Shown here: positions 63,825 through 64,000 of the stretch, one piece after another | Numbering within the stretch: position 1 is the stretch's first letter | Layout: each line of letters starts with the position of its first letter | Source of the DNA: Carnobacterium sp. 17-4 | GTDB taxonomy: Bacteria > Bacillota > Bacilli > Lactobacillales > Carnobacteriaceae | Reading direction: 5' to 3' | NCBI RefSeq assembly: GCF_000195575.1 | Contig: NC_015391.1 | Coordinates: forward strand, 1,046,501-1,110,500 | Length of the DNA stretch: 64,000 nucleotides | Translations under genes and position numbers: made by a program | Notes under the pieces: generated by a model | Told to the model about the DNA's origin: nothing | What the model saw: only the letters and a program-made list of their open reading frames with translations | The model's database searches: none

Positions 63825-64000
63825 TAAGAAATAAAAAACGATAGTTAGGCTTGATTTTTTATTCTATATCCTATACAATTATTAACGGTGCTAAAAGCAC
63901 TGAAAATTATTTCACACTTCAAAGGATGTAAAGGACGGTGCTTGATTATTCAAGTCTCCTTACAGTTGAATTTGAAGGAGGAAAATAAAAAACCAATGGA
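63825..64000 (+). promoter_or_regulatory. Promoter and structured leader of the next, unseen gene
   Basis: TTGATT (63851-63856), 17 bases, TACAAT (63874-63879) form a good promoter. The ~120-nt leader has a small GGTGCT-AAA-AGCAC hairpin and a second hairpin in which AAGGA pairs with TCCTT and CTTGA with TCAAG. AAGGAGG is at 63975-63981. An ATG at 63996 is 14 bases from it, rather far, so the true start may lie just outside. The leader could be an autoregulatory element; I do not recognise its family. Confidence 0.45.

Noticed and set aside
1-64000. A new defence, secretion or biosynthetic gene cluster
   Set aside because: Nearly all genes belong to known core families in a Bacillus-like order; the few unknown genes are isolated single units.

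Overview
The window is AT-rich, gene-dense DNA of a low-GC Gram-positive bacterium. The gene set points to Lactobacillales, most plausibly Carnobacteriaceae such as Carnobacterium. That placement is inferred from gene content, an EbsA-like protein and gene order; it was not tested by a search. Gene order strongly recalls the Bacillus subtilis region running from scp/res through ypbB-recS, cmk, der, hup, ypiAB, dapB-cca, dinG, asnS-dnaD-nth, ponA-recU, ypsA-gpsB and on to thy/dfr/ypm. Several Bacillus neighbours are missing, including resABC, ypmA, aspB and yneA. Almost everything is core housekeeping.

Layout. 1-10 kb: end of xerD, nucleoside salvage (deoB, punA), lysA, ribT-scpA-scpB-rluB, a ResD/ResE-type two-component system, and ribU under an FMN riboswitch. 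10-17.7 kb: ypbB-recQ, a LysM protein, cmk, rpsA, der, hup. 17.6-18.7 kb: the only clear accessory patch. It is about 1 kb with a decayed tyrosine integrase and a small glycine-zipper protein gene, bounded by imperfect 52-bp direct repeats that begin in the last codons of hup. 18.7-26.4 kb: a PAS/degenerate-GGDEF protein, ypiA, reoY, yitT, dapB-cca, a nitroreductase and an unrecognised 158-residue protein. 26.4-41 kb: dinG, tseB, asnS, dnaD, nth, PBP1A, recU, ypsA, gpsB, RNase P RNA, ypsC, an RNase HI homologue, an EbsA-like gene with a frame disruption, a cold-shock protein and a uracil-DNA glycosylase homologue. 41-53 kb: ABC-F, thyA-dfrA, ypmR/ypmS-like genes, msrA, yozE, deoD, a C-terminal processing protease, two tandem signal peptidases, rbgA-rnhB and lexA. 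53-64 kb: ynzC, tkt, yneF, a heterodimeric ABC exporter, a PlsC acyltransferase and a SWIM/SNF2 helicase, ending in the promoter and leader of an unseen next gene.

How the genes work together. Cell-wall and division functions recur: lysA and dapB (diaminopimelate/lysine), PBP1A, gpsB, reoY, tseB and a LysM protein. So do DNA maintenance functions: scpAB, recQ, recU, dinG, nth, UDG, lexA, rnhB and SNF2. Three of the DNA-maintenance proteins (Nth, UDG-like, DinG) lack some or all of the iron-sulfur ligands known from homologues in other bacteria.

No CRISPR array, intact insertion sequence, tRNA gene or recognisable defence island was seen, and I found no convincing undescribed multi-gene system. 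The most rewarding spots are the integrase relic at hup, the Fe-S ligand losses, the EbsA frame disruption, the palindromes at the nitroreductase and ypmR promoters, and the terminator built from the overlapping ends of reoY and yitT.
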